Assembly (NCBI GenBank): GCA_964432995.1 | Contig: CAYSPU010000052.1 | Span: 1-26,723, forward strand | From: CAYSPU01 sp964432995 | Lineage (GTDB): Bacteria; Verrucomicrobiota; Verrucomicrobiia; Limisphaerales; JAHDYP01 | DNA: 26,723 bases | Direction: 5' to 3' | Shown: positions 7,622 to 13,829 of the stretch, piece by piece | Layout: the number at the start of each line of letters is the position of its first letter | Position numbering within the stretch: the first letter of the stretch is position 1 | Made by a program: the position numbers and the translations under genes | Notes under the pieces: model-generated | Seen by the model: the letters and a program-made list of their open reading frames with translations, nothing else | What the model was told of the DNA's origin: nothing | Databases searched by the model: none

Positions 7622-7876
7622 ATGGTTGCGACGTCCTACCGTTACCTCGTTAACGTGCCCGGCGTATGCCAGGGCCGCACGATTGTCGAAGGCACGCGCG
7701 TTGGCGTGCACGATGTCGTCGGGTTGATCGTCAACGGCGCCAGTGTCGAGGATGTCCTCCGCAGTTTCCCTGATCTCACGCGGGCCCAGGTTTACGAGTG
7801 CCTGGCCTACTACGAGGATCATCGGACGGAAATCGACGCACTCGTCGCGGAACAGTTGGCCGAGCCGGGGCCTTGA
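7622..7876 (+). CDS. DUF433-family antitoxin (TA module 2)
   Basis: An 84-residue protein with the DUF433 pattern: YLVNVPGVCQGRTIVEGTRV, then GVHDVVGLIVNGASVEDVLR, then FPDLTRAQVYECLAYYEDHR. Family knowledge: DUF433 proteins are small winged/helix-turn-helix antitoxins usually encoded just before DUF5615 PIN-like toxins, exactly as here. Mature length is normal. The ATG at 7622 lacks a Shine-Dalgarno sequence. Three bases separate its stop from the toxin start. Confidence 0.9.
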   Translation: MVATSYRYLVNVPGVCQGRTIVEGTRVGVHDVVGLIVNGASVEDVLRSFPDLTRAQVYECLAYYEDHRTEIDALVAEQLAEPGP

Positions 7877-7879
7877 CGT

Positions 7880-8215
7880 GTGCGGTTCCTGCTCGATCAC
7901 GACGTGCCCGCGGAGGTCGCGCGAGTGCTGTGGCATTGGGGGCACGATGTCTTCTTGATCGGCGAGAGTCTTCCCGTCACTACTTCGGATCGCGACGTCT
8001 TCCAGTACGCGCAACAGCACGTCCGAATCATTGTGAGCTGCAACCGGGCTCACTTTCTCGCCCTGGCCCAGCAAGCGCTGCGTGAGGAACACGCTTTTGC
8101 TGGGCTGATTGTCCTGATCCGTCGCCGAACCCGCCAGGCCGAGTGTGCTCACCTGCTAAGCCTCCTGCGTCGCGCCGGGGAGTCGGGGCTGAGCGGCAAC
8201 ATCAACTTCGCCTGA
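7880..8215 (+). CDS. DUF5615 PIN-like toxin (TA module 2)
   Basis: A 111-residue protein starting at GTG: MRFLLDHDVPAEVARVLWHW. LLDHDVP is the DUF5615 signature with its catalytic Asp pair, and SCNRAHFLALAQQ corresponds to the later T(N/D)xDFL motif of the family. In this copy the usual TNDxDF is replaced by SCNRAHF, so one acidic residue expected at the active site is not obvious; this could mean reduced nuclease activity. Together with the DUF433 gene it forms a standard type II pair. A minus-strand gene-tail copy begins about 64 bp downstream. Confidence 0.82.
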   Translation: MRFLLDHDVPAEVARVLWHWGHDVFLIGESLPVTTSDRDVFQYAQQHVRIIVSCNRAHFLALAQQALREEHAFAGLIVLIRRRTRQAECAHLLSLLRRAGESGLSGNINFA

Positions 8216-8278
8216 GGTTGTTGAGATTCCAGGCCGCGGCCTTGCCTGAGCCCGACTCGCGGGCGCCGCAGAGCGTGG

Positions 8279-8553
8279 CGATCACCCGGTAGAAACAACA
8301 GGCCGCCTGCGGCCCGCCCTGGGTGTCCTGGAAAGTCAACGTGCCGGTCTCGTTCGTCACCACCCCCAGGGAAGCCCACGTCTGCAGGTCGGGCGACTGC
8401 TCGACTTCGAACCGCATTCCCTTCCAGCACCGGATCTGGAACTCGCGCGGCCCGAGCGGCGCCAACTGCGCCGGCTCCGTGATCGTCAGGATCTGGTTCG
8501 CGGCCACGTTTGTGAGTTCCTGGACCACTCTGGTGGGCCATTCGATGCGGAGA
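8279..8553 (-). pseudogene. Copy B of the FG-GAP gene 3' end
   Basis: On the reverse strand it reads LLRIEWPTRVVQELTNVA, then ANQILTITEPAQLAPLGPRE and onward to CCFYRVIA. It covers the end of the ASPIC/UnbV domain and the C-terminal domain of the intact gene. The original stop codon has been lost; the frame runs on into TA2-proximal DNA. Similarity begins near 8553, 60 bp before the next antitoxin. Confidence 0.85.
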
Positions 8554-8579
8554 AGGTCCAGCTCATGGAGATTTCGACT

Positions 8580-8607
8580 TTGAAAGGCCGGTCCACTCAA
8601 GTATCTT
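8580..8607 (+). promoter_or_regulatory. Probable promoter of TA module 3
   Basis: TTGAAA (8580-8585) and TATCTT (8602-8607) are separated by 16 bp. The ATG of the antitoxin starts 6 bp after the −10 box, which implies a leaderless transcript. Confidence 0.45.
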
Positions 8608-8613
8608 TCTCTC

Positions 8614-8841
8614 ATGACGGTCGCGTTGGAACAGTTCAAGTCGTCCTGCCTGGAGCTGATCAGCCTGGTGAGCCGGACGGGTGAAGAGGTATGGGTGGCA
8701 CAGAACGGCCAAGCTTTGGTGAAGCTGGTGCCGGCTCCGGCCCTGCCACCCTCGGCAATGTTCGGCAAGCTGGCGCAGGAGACCCGCGTCCAAGGCGATA
8801 TTGTGAGCGGCCTCGAGGAACGTTGGGAAGCGGATGCCTGA
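8614..8841 (+). CDS. Phd/YefM-family antitoxin (TA module 3)
   Basis: A 75-residue protein, MTVALEQFKSSCLELISLVS, then RTGEEVWVAQNGQALVKLVP. The pattern (short helix, then G-E-x-W-x-x-x-x-x-G-x-P/A-V) is that of Phd/YefM antitoxins paired with COG3744-type PIN toxins. The C-terminal part (ETRVQGDIVSGLEERWEADA) is the typical toxin-wrapping tail ending in WEA. The gene is intact. It overlaps the toxin reading frame by 8 bp (8834-8841). There is no Shine-Dalgarno sequence. Confidence 0.87.
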   Translation: MTVALEQFKSSCLELISLVSRTGEEVWVAQNGQALVKLVPAPALPPSAMFGKLAQETRVQGDIVSGLEERWEADA

Positions 8842-9236
8842 ACCGGTCAGCCATCTGCTCGACACTCACGCGTGGGTGTGGCTGGTCAAGGGCGAGCCAC
8901 AGGCCAGCCCCATCGCCAACCTGCCCGCCGGAACCGTCCTCGGTGTGGCATCACATCTCCGTCTGGGAAGTCGGGATGCTCGAAGCCAAAGGCCGCTTGG
9001 TGCTTCAGCCAGACGTCCGCACCTGGGTCAATTCAGCCCTTCTGGGGCTTCGGCTCCTGCCGCTGGATGCCGAGGCGGCGTTGCGGGCCACGCGTCTGCC
9101 GGGGAGCCTTCACGGCGACCCCGCGGACCGGATCATCGTGGCCACGGCGCAGATTCTCAACGTGCCGCTCGCCACCGCGGATTCGCGCATCATCCAGTAC
9201 GGGAAACAAGGTCATCTGCAAGTTCTCGCCCTTTGA
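8834..9236 (+). pseudogene. PIN-domain toxin with a frameshift (TA module 3)
   Basis: It starts at ATG 8834 as HLLDTHAWVWLVKGEPQASP, the COG3744 PIN N-terminus with catalytic Asp. The frame stays good to about NLPAGTVLGVAS, then the matching sequence continues in another frame as ISVWEVGMLEAKGRLVLQPD, and further to DPADRIIVATAQ and ATADSRIIQYG. One surplus base near 8954 (within tcacatctcc) explains the shift. Without it the protein would be about 133 residues with all acidic residues present. Either the toxin is inactivated or the assembly has a one-base error. The antitoxin upstream is intact. Confidence 0.85.
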
Positions 9237-9336
9237 TCGAGCGGCGCCTTTCCCCCCGCTAAGCCTCGCGCTCGATCTTCATCGCAGCTCCCGAGCAAGC
9301 GACTCCAGCCTCCGACTGTGAAGATCACTTCGAACG

Positions 9337-9445
9337 CCAGTTCGCAGCAGCAACAGGGAAGAGTAGCCCATCTCCCGGGTTCCGACACCTCAACCGGCCT
9401 GTTACCGCGACACGACGCGGTAGAAACAACCCGCTGTTTGCAGCT
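9337..9445 (-). pseudogene. Truncated copy C' of the FG-GAP gene end plus downstream flank
   Basis: It contains the ccagttcgcagc flank marker (9337) and, 65 bp on, the stop and last codons of the gene tail (reverse strand CFYRVVSR then stop at 9402). Similarity breaks at about 9445, immediately before a heptamer repeat array. Weaker flank similarity to the region before 10669 begins near 9307. The stretch 9237-9306 holds no feature I can support. Confidence 0.75.
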
Positions 9446-9451
9446 CTCTCT

Positions 9452-9529
9452 GAACGTTGGACGTTGAGCGTTGAACGTTCGCTGAGCTTCAAGCGAGGGG
9501 CTGATAACGCTCAACGTGCAACGTTCAAC
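9452..9529. repeat. Inverted heptamer repeat array
   Basis: The left arm 9452-9481 repeats cgttg every 7 bp (units like gaacgttg, gacgttga). The right arm 9507-9529 carries the inverse units (gctcaacgtgcaacgttcaa). The two arms could pair as a hairpin. The array lies exactly between truncated copy C' and copy C of the gene tail. Confidence 0.8.
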
Positions 9530-9537
9530 GGGAGCAA

Positions 9538-9816
9538 CTACCGAGACACCACCCGATAGAAACACGCTGTCTGCGGCTCGCCCTGGCTGTCCTTGAAGAC
9601 CAACGTGCCCGTCTCGTTCGTGACCGTGCCCAGGGAAGCCCAGGTCTGCAGGTCGGCGGACTCCTGAACCTCGAACTGCATTCCTTTCCAGCATCGAATC
9701 TGGAACTCGTCCGGTCCGAGCGGCACCAACCGCGCCGGTTCCGTGATCGTCAGGATCTGGTTGGCGGTCACATTCGTGAACTCCTGCACAATGCCCGAAG
9801 GCCACTCGACGCAGAG
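9538..9816 (-). pseudogene. Copy C of the FG-GAP gene 3' end
   Basis: On the reverse strand it reads CVEWPSGIVQEFTNVTANQI, then LTITEPARLVPLGPDEF, and onward to ACFYRVVSR with the stop at 9538. It keeps the same stop position and the same final residues as the intact gene. Similarity stops at the codons before CVEWPSG, about 85 bp before the TA4 start. The FG-GAP repeats and signal peptide are missing. Confidence 0.87.
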
Positions 9817-9865
9817 CGCACGTGCCCAAACCAGTAATGGGCTCGGGAACCCCGGGAGAGCAAAC

Positions 9866-9903
9866 TTGACGCCGAACTGGGCATACGTATGATCATATGT
9901 ATG
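9866..9903 (+). promoter_or_regulatory. Promoter with overlapping palindromic operator, TA module 4
   Basis: TTGACG (9866-9871), 16 bp, TATGAT (9888-9893): a good sigma-70-like pair. A 22-bp near-palindrome at 9882-9903 (catacgtatg followed by atcatatgtatg) covers the −10 box and the start codon. This is the layout expected for repression by the antitoxin. Transcription would begin about at the ATG, so the message would be leaderless. Confidence 0.6.
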
Positions 9904-10131
9904 CGGACTACTTTGGTCATTGATGATCACGTCGTTATGGAGGCCAAGCGTCAGGCGCTAGAGGCCGGCTTGAGCTTGAGTGAGCTCACCACCATGGCCT
10001 TGCGCGAAACCCTGAGAAAGCGCAGCCACCCAGCTCAACCCTCACCGTTTTCGATGCCAACCTGTGGCGCCGGCGTGAAGCGGGACTCTTCCCCTGGCGA
10101 GATCGCTGACTTAAGGGACGAGGGAAGATGA
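9901..10131 (+). CDS. Ribbon-helix-helix-type VapB-like antitoxin (TA module 4)
   Basis: A 76-residue protein beginning MRTTLVIDDHVVMEAKRQAL, then EAGLSLSELTTMALRETLRK. A short beta strand followed by two helices is the ribbon-helix-helix pattern of VapB-like antitoxins. The C-terminal half is low-complexity and proline-rich. I prefer the ATG at 9901 to the one at 9889, because the latter lies inside the −10 box and MRTTL is the usual family start. It overlaps the toxin gene by 4 bp (ATGA). It probably represses its own promoter through the palindrome described above. Confidence 0.8.
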   Translation: MRTTLVIDDHVVMEAKRQALEAGLSLSELTTMALRETLRKRSHPAQPSPFSMPTCGAGVKRDSSPGEIADLRDEGR

Positions 10132-10577
10132 AGATGCCAGACGTCAATATCCTCGTGTACGCCCACCGCAAGGACGAGTCCGTTCACGAGTTCTATCGCG
10201 ACTGGCTCGAGAACCTGGTGAACTCGGCGGCGCCTTTTGGACTTTCGGCCTTGGTCGGCGTGGCCTTTGTCCGGATCGTCACCCACCGGCGCTTTCACGA
10301 CGATCCCACGCCCCTGTCCGTGGCCCTCGAAACCGTTGACCGCTTGCGCGAGGCTCCCGGTTGCCGCTGGCTGCTTCCAGGTGACCGGCATTGGGAGATC
10401 ACGACAACGCTCTGCCGGAGAACCAGTGCGACAGGCAAACACGTGGCCGATGCGCAACACGCAGCACTTGCCATCGAACACGGATGTCAATGGGTCACCC
10501 GGGATGAGGATTTCGCGAGCTTTGCCCGATACGGCCTCGACTGGGAGCATCTCCGGCCTGAAGAGCGCAAGGCTTAG
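10128..10577 (+). CDS. PIN-domain toxin, VapC-type (TA module 4)
   Basis: A 149-residue protein starting MKMPDVNILVYAHRKDESVH, with the first catalytic Asp at residue 5. The family pattern continues with FGLSALVGVAFVRIVTHRRF and the C-terminal acidic motif HVADAQHAALAIEHGCQWVT, then RDEDFASFARY. All expected acidic residues are visible, so the ribonuclease is probably active. Its start overlaps the antitoxin stop (ATGA). Downstream, 10578-10640 holds nothing recognisable. From about 10641 the flank shared with copies C' and 6321-6465 begins and leads into the stop of the intact FG-GAP gene. Confidence 0.88.
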   Translation: MKMPDVNILVYAHRKDESVHEFYRDWLENLVNSAAPFGLSALVGVAFVRIVTHRRFHDDPTPLSVALETVDRLREAPGCRWLLPGDRHWEITTTLCRRTSATGKHVADAQHAALAIEHGCQWVTRDEDFASFARYGLDWEHLRPEERKA

Positions 10578-10640
10578 CCTGCCTGTCGGGACAGTCCTGG
10601 GTCTGGCATCCATTTGTCTCCTGAATAGGTGGCCCCCCTT

Positions 10641-10732
10641 TCTCCGACGGCCAAGATGGCTGCAAACACCAGTTCGCAGCTACGCCCGGAAGTAATAGCT
10701 CTTCACCTCGGCTCCGACATCTCGGACGTCCG
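10641..10732. repeat. Downstream flank of the intact FG-GAP gene, duplicated elsewhere
   Basis: It contains ccagttcgcagc at 10669-10680, 64 bp before the gene's stop. The same marker at the same distance (65 bp) occurs at 6321 and 9337. The flank shows that the duplicated unit extends beyond the coding sequence and is not merely a conserved protein domain. Confidence 0.72.
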
Positions 10733-12412
10733 CTACCGCGAGACGACCCGATAGTAGCAGCAGGCCGCCTGCGGCTCGCCCTGCGTGTCCTGGAAACTCA
10801 GCGTGCCGCTCTCGTTCGTCACCACGCCCAGCGAAGCCCAGGTCTGCAGGTCGGGCGACTTCTCGACCTCGAACTGCATTCCCTTCCAGCAGCGGATCCG
10901 GAACTCGCTTGGCCCGAGCGGAACCAACTGCGCCGGCTCCGTGATCGTCAGGATCTGGTTGGTGGCCACATTCGTGAACTCCTGCACGACGCCCGAAGGC
11001 CACTCGATCCGCAGCGTCGTCACGTTCGTGGCGTCGCCCAGGCCGAAATGGGCGCGGAGGTCGTTCTGACTGCACATTCCACTGCCGCCCGAAATCTCGC
11101 GCATCTGCCAGACTTCCTGGCCCCAGAGTGTCGCCCTGGCCCGAACCTTGGCGTCGATCGCCGGCCGATTCGAGGCCGTACCAATGAGACGGACCAACAA
11201 CCACGCGTTCGTATTGCCGTTGGCCCTGGCGTCGTTGCGGTAGCAGAAATTGACCTCCCCAGGTTGCGCCGGGTCCTCCGGACCGTTGGACACAAACAGG
11301 TCGAGGAAGCCGTCGTTGTCCATGTCTGCCCAGGCACAGCCGACGCCATTTGCCGTGTCGTTCACAATCTCTCCGTCGTAGACTCTCGTGAAACTCCCGT
11401 CCCGCTCGTTGTGGAACAGGAAGTCCGCTTCGCCCCAGTTGTTGGCAACGAACAAATCCAGGTACCCGTCATTATCGAAATCCCCCCAGCAACCGCCTTC
11501 GGAGGTTCCCCCCGAGGATACCACTGGATCGTCGACCGCCGCCGTGAAGGTCGCGTCGCCGTTGTTGTGGTAGAGCGCGTCATCTTGATGGGAACCATTC
11601 GCCACGAACAGATCCAGGTGTCCGTCATTGTCATAATCGGCCCACACAGGACTGAGCCAGATCCCAGCCTCGGTCACCGGAAGTCCGTCGGGCACACGAC
11701 TGAATGAACCTTGGCCGATGTTGTGGAAGAGGAAGCACGTTTGCCCCTGGCTGTTCGCCACATAGAGATCCAGACGGCCATCCCCGTCGAAATCACCCCA
11801 GGCGCAACCTTGAGACTTGCCACCGCTTCCCGCCACCGGACCATTCGTGACGACGATCATTCCCCCGGATCTGTCATTCTGATAGAGCGAGTCGTTCTGG
11901 TCACTGGCATTGGCCACGAACAGGTCGAGGAACCCATCGTTGTCGTAGTCCGCCCAGGCCGCCCCGACACTCTGAGCGACGGTATTCACCCACGGCCCGC
12001 TGGTGACTCTGGTGAAGACTATGGAATCTCCTGCTCCAAGGTCGTTGCGAAAAACGCAGCTCTTGTAGGGATCAAAGCCGGAAGCGAACAGGTCGAGGTC
12101 ACCGTCGTTGTCATAGTCACCAAACACGCCCGTGCAGAAGTCACCGAACGTAGTCACCGCCGGCTCCGCGGCAACCTTGTCGAACTGGAAGTTGCCATCG
12201 TTGTGGTAGAGACAGTTGGTCCCTCCAAAAGCCGTGGCAACGAAGATGTCAGTGAGACCATCGTTGTCATAATCAACCAGGGCACAGCCCCAGGAACGCA
12301 GGGCGTCCGTGGTAATGGGCCCATCAGCGATCCGCGTGAACAACGCCTGGGCAGAGCACGGTGCAGATAGCACCAGGAAAGCGCAAACGAGGAGTCGTGG
12401 CATGGATTTCAT
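10733..12412 (-). CDS. Secreted FG-GAP/VCBS repeat protein with ASPIC/UnbV and C-terminal domains
   Basis: A 559-residue protein from the ATG at 12412. MKSMPRLLVCAFLVLSAPCS, then AQA, is a clear Sec signal peptide, so it is exported. Seven FG-GAP-type repeats follow, each with a calcium-binding DxDxDG loop (for example VDYDNDGLTDIFVA, DFDGDGRLDLYVAN, DMDNDGFLDLFVSN), probably forming a beta-propeller. An ASPIC/UnbV-like part (LRIEWPSGVVQEF) and a 60-residue C-terminal domain (EFRIRCWKGMQFEVEKSPD, ending YYRVVSR) complete it. The family relates to CRTAC1 and often acts at the cell surface; a precise role is unknown. It is the only full-length copy of a sequence whose 3' end recurs five times to its left. 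Confidence 0.9.
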   Translation of the reverse strand: MKSMPRLLVCAFLVLSAPCSAQALFTRIADGPITTDALRSWGCALVDYDNDGLTDIFVATAFGGTNCLYHNDGNFQFDKVAAEPAVTTFGDFCTGVFGDYDNDGDLDLFASGFDPYKSCVFRNDLGAGDSIVFTRVTSGPWVNTVAQSVGAAWADYDNDGFLDLFVANASDQNDSLYQNDRSGGMIVVTNGPVAGSGGKSQGCAWGDFDGDGRLDLYVANSQGQTCFLFHNIGQGSFSRVPDGLPVTEAGIWLSPVWADYDNDGHLDLFVANGSHQDDALYHNNGDATFTAAVDDPVVSSGGTSEGGCWGDFDNDGYLDLFVANNWGEADFLFHNERDGSFTRVYDGEIVNDTANGVGCAWADMDNDGFLDLFVSNGPEDPAQPGEVNFCYRNDARANGNTNAWLLVRLIGTASNRPAIDAKVRARATLWGQEVWQMREISGGSGMCSQNDLRAHFGLGDATNVTTLRIEWPSGVVQEFTNVATNQILTITEPAQLVPLGPSEFRIRCWKGMQFEVEKSPDLQTWASLGVVTNESGTLSFQDTQGEPQAACCYYRVVSR

Positions 12413-12710
12413 GGGATCATGACACTGCTGCTGAGCTTGGCCAGAACCGCCGTGGACGCATGTCGGAATGGTCCGTAGGATCTTTAGGCTTCCGCTCTGT
12501 TGGTTGGTCTTCATTCCTGCCCCGATCGAGAATCCGCAATCCTCGACCGGTAGCGGAGGCGCCGGCTGCCAGCCTGTACGCCCCCGTCATTCCGTACTTC
12601 GGCATCGGCCGTAAAGTGCAACCGAGGTTCTCAAATGCAGGTCGTGTCCCGCCATAACCCTGAGCGCAACCCTCATGAGACGTGTCATGCGCCCTGACAA
12701 GGAACGAGGT
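12413..12710. other. Intergenic region without a recognised gene
   Basis: About 300 bp upstream of the FG-GAP gene. It should hold that gene's promoter, but no convincing hexamer pair stands out. No RNA gene or intact reading frame with family resemblance was found. Confidence 0.5.
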
Positions 12711-13053
12711 TCCGGCCGCCCCTACTGGGCGGCAATTGATTTGTCGGTGGGCGCTCGCGTTCCCAGGGCGTCGGCCCGCAGAGCGGTCCTCGCCCTGGGC
12801 TGGTACCCCGCCACCCCGCCGGGGTGGCACCCACCAGGCTGAAGGCGTGCCTGGGAGGCTGGCATATGAGGCTTGCCAACCCTATGGAAACGGAGCACAA
12901 GGCCCTCGCGCTGGAGTTCCGTCCCGCGCAGAGCAGGCGCGCCGAAGGTGCGCCGGGGAATCAGCCCAGGGCAGCGCCCTGGGGCCGGGGCGGCTCCCCG
13001 GGAGAGAACAAGGAGGCAGAAACCGTGTCCCGCCCCGAAAGGGCGGAGGAAGA
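12711..13053 (+). repeat. Left hairpin-rich flank of the transposase
   Basis: Ordered motifs: tccggccgcccctactgggc hairpin at 12711-12732; ctgaaggcgtgcctgggag around 12839-12858; cccagggcagcgccctggg at 12965-12983; ccgccccgaaagggcgg at 13030-13046. The last is 17 bp before the transposase ATG. No gene lies in this stretch. Confidence 0.75.
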
Positions 13054-13063
13054 GGGGTATCCC

Positions 13064-13516
13064 ATGGGACAATCGCTTGCCAAGAACCTCATTCATCTCA
13101 TCTTCAGCACCAAACACCGGGAGCCGTGGCTCACACCGGATCTTCGTCTGGGCCTGCATGCTTACCTGGGCGGGATCCTGCGGGATCTCGACTCGCCGGC
13201 CCTCGCGGTCAACTCGGTCTGGGACCATGTGCACGTGCTGTTGAACCTGCATAAGACCCAAGCCCTCGCCAAGGTCGTGATGGAAGTCAAACGGGGTTCA
13301 TCGATTTGGATCAAGACTCGGCCGGGATTGGTGAGAGGATTCCAATGGCAGAACGGCTACGGCGCGTTCTCCGTGAGCCAATCCGCTGTTGAAGATGCTC
13401 GACGGTACATCGGCGATCAGGAGGAACATCACCGGGTGAAGACGTTTCAGGAGGAGTTGCGCGAGTTCCTTCGTCGATATGAAATCGAATACGACGAGCG
13501 GTATGTGTGGGATTGA
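13064..13516 (+). CDS. REP-associated tyrosine transposase (IS200-like, Y1 HUH)
   Basis: A 150-residue Y1-type transposase. MGQSLAKNLIHLIFSTKHRE is the family opening. The HUH metal-binding pair is His55-Val-His57 in VWDHVHVLLNL. The nucleophilic tyrosine is Tyr115 in VEDARRYIGDQEEHH. Length is normal for the family. The ATG at 13064 is chosen because the family fold begins there; the frame is open for 80 codons upstream but those run through the hairpin repeats. It cuts and joins single-stranded DNA at hairpin-marked sites. All catalytic residues are present, so it may be active. Confidence 0.93.
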   Translation: MGQSLAKNLIHLIFSTKHREPWLTPDLRLGLHAYLGGILRDLDSPALAVNSVWDHVHVLLNLHKTQALAKVVMEVKRGSSIWIKTRPGLVRGFQWQNGYGAFSVSQSAVEDARRYIGDQEEHHRVKTFQEELREFLRRYEIEYDERYVWD

Positions 13517-13521
13517 GGGAT

Positions 13522-13762
13522 TCCGGCCGCCCTCGCCGGGCGGCGTCTTGTTTGTTGCATCGGTGCTCCCAGGGCGGTGCCCTGGGCTGGCACCCTGCCA
13601 CCCCGTTGGGGTGGCGGATTCACCAACCCTATGCTGGCATCCCACCCGGTGGGGGTGGCAAATCGGCACGCTGAAGGCGTGCCCGGGAAGTAGCCCGGGG
13701 CAGCGCCCCGGGAGTATGTGAACCCCAACCGCATCGGCTGCGCCCTGAAAGGGCGCGAGGAA
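13522..13762 (+). repeat. Right hairpin-rich flank, copy of the left flank
   Basis: Motifs in the same order as on the left: tccggccgccctcgccgggc at 13522; gctgaaggcgtgcccggga near 13671; cccggggcagcgccccggg at 13694-13712; gcgccctgaaagggcgc at 13740-13756. It ends with gaggaaatccca, equivalent to the bases just before the transposase ATG, but no transposase follows. Confidence 0.75.
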
Positions 13763-13763
13763 A

Positions 13764-13820
13764 TCCCACCGCCCTCGCCGGGCGGTGTCTCGTTTGTGCG
13801 TGGTCGCGTTCCCAAGGCGG
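13764..13820 (+). repeat. Third, partial copy of the hairpin flank
   Basis: It opens with the ccgccctcgccgggcgg hairpin and ends with cgttcccaaggcgg, equivalent to the first 60 bp of the two flanks. It lies 10 bp before the stop of the convergent kinase gene and might also act as a transcription stop for it. Confidence 0.65.
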
Positions 13821-13829
13821 TCCATGCGA

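Larger units (their letters stand above)
12711..13820 (+). mobile_element. REP-associated transposase element with duplicated hairpin flanks
   Basis: A transposase gene (13064-13516) lies between a left flank and a right flank that carry the same hairpins in the same order and orientation. The start of a third flank copy follows. This is the layout of IS200/IS605-related REP systems, where the single-strand-acting transposase recognises hairpins. Exact element ends are not determined. Confidence 0.7.

Noticed and set aside
9237..9336. Small RNA gene downstream of TA module 3
   Set aside because: No promoter, terminator or stable fold was evident by eye; only weak similarity to the flank before 10669.
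7340..9930. Minus-strand tail copies as functional short genes
   Set aside because: They lack signal peptide, FG-GAP repeats and plausible starts; similarity begins abruptly inside a domain, and one copy has lost its stop.
12824..13063. N-terminal extension of the transposase
   Set aside because: The upstream codons run through the hairpin repeats and match nothing in the Y1 family; the family start is the ATG at 13064.
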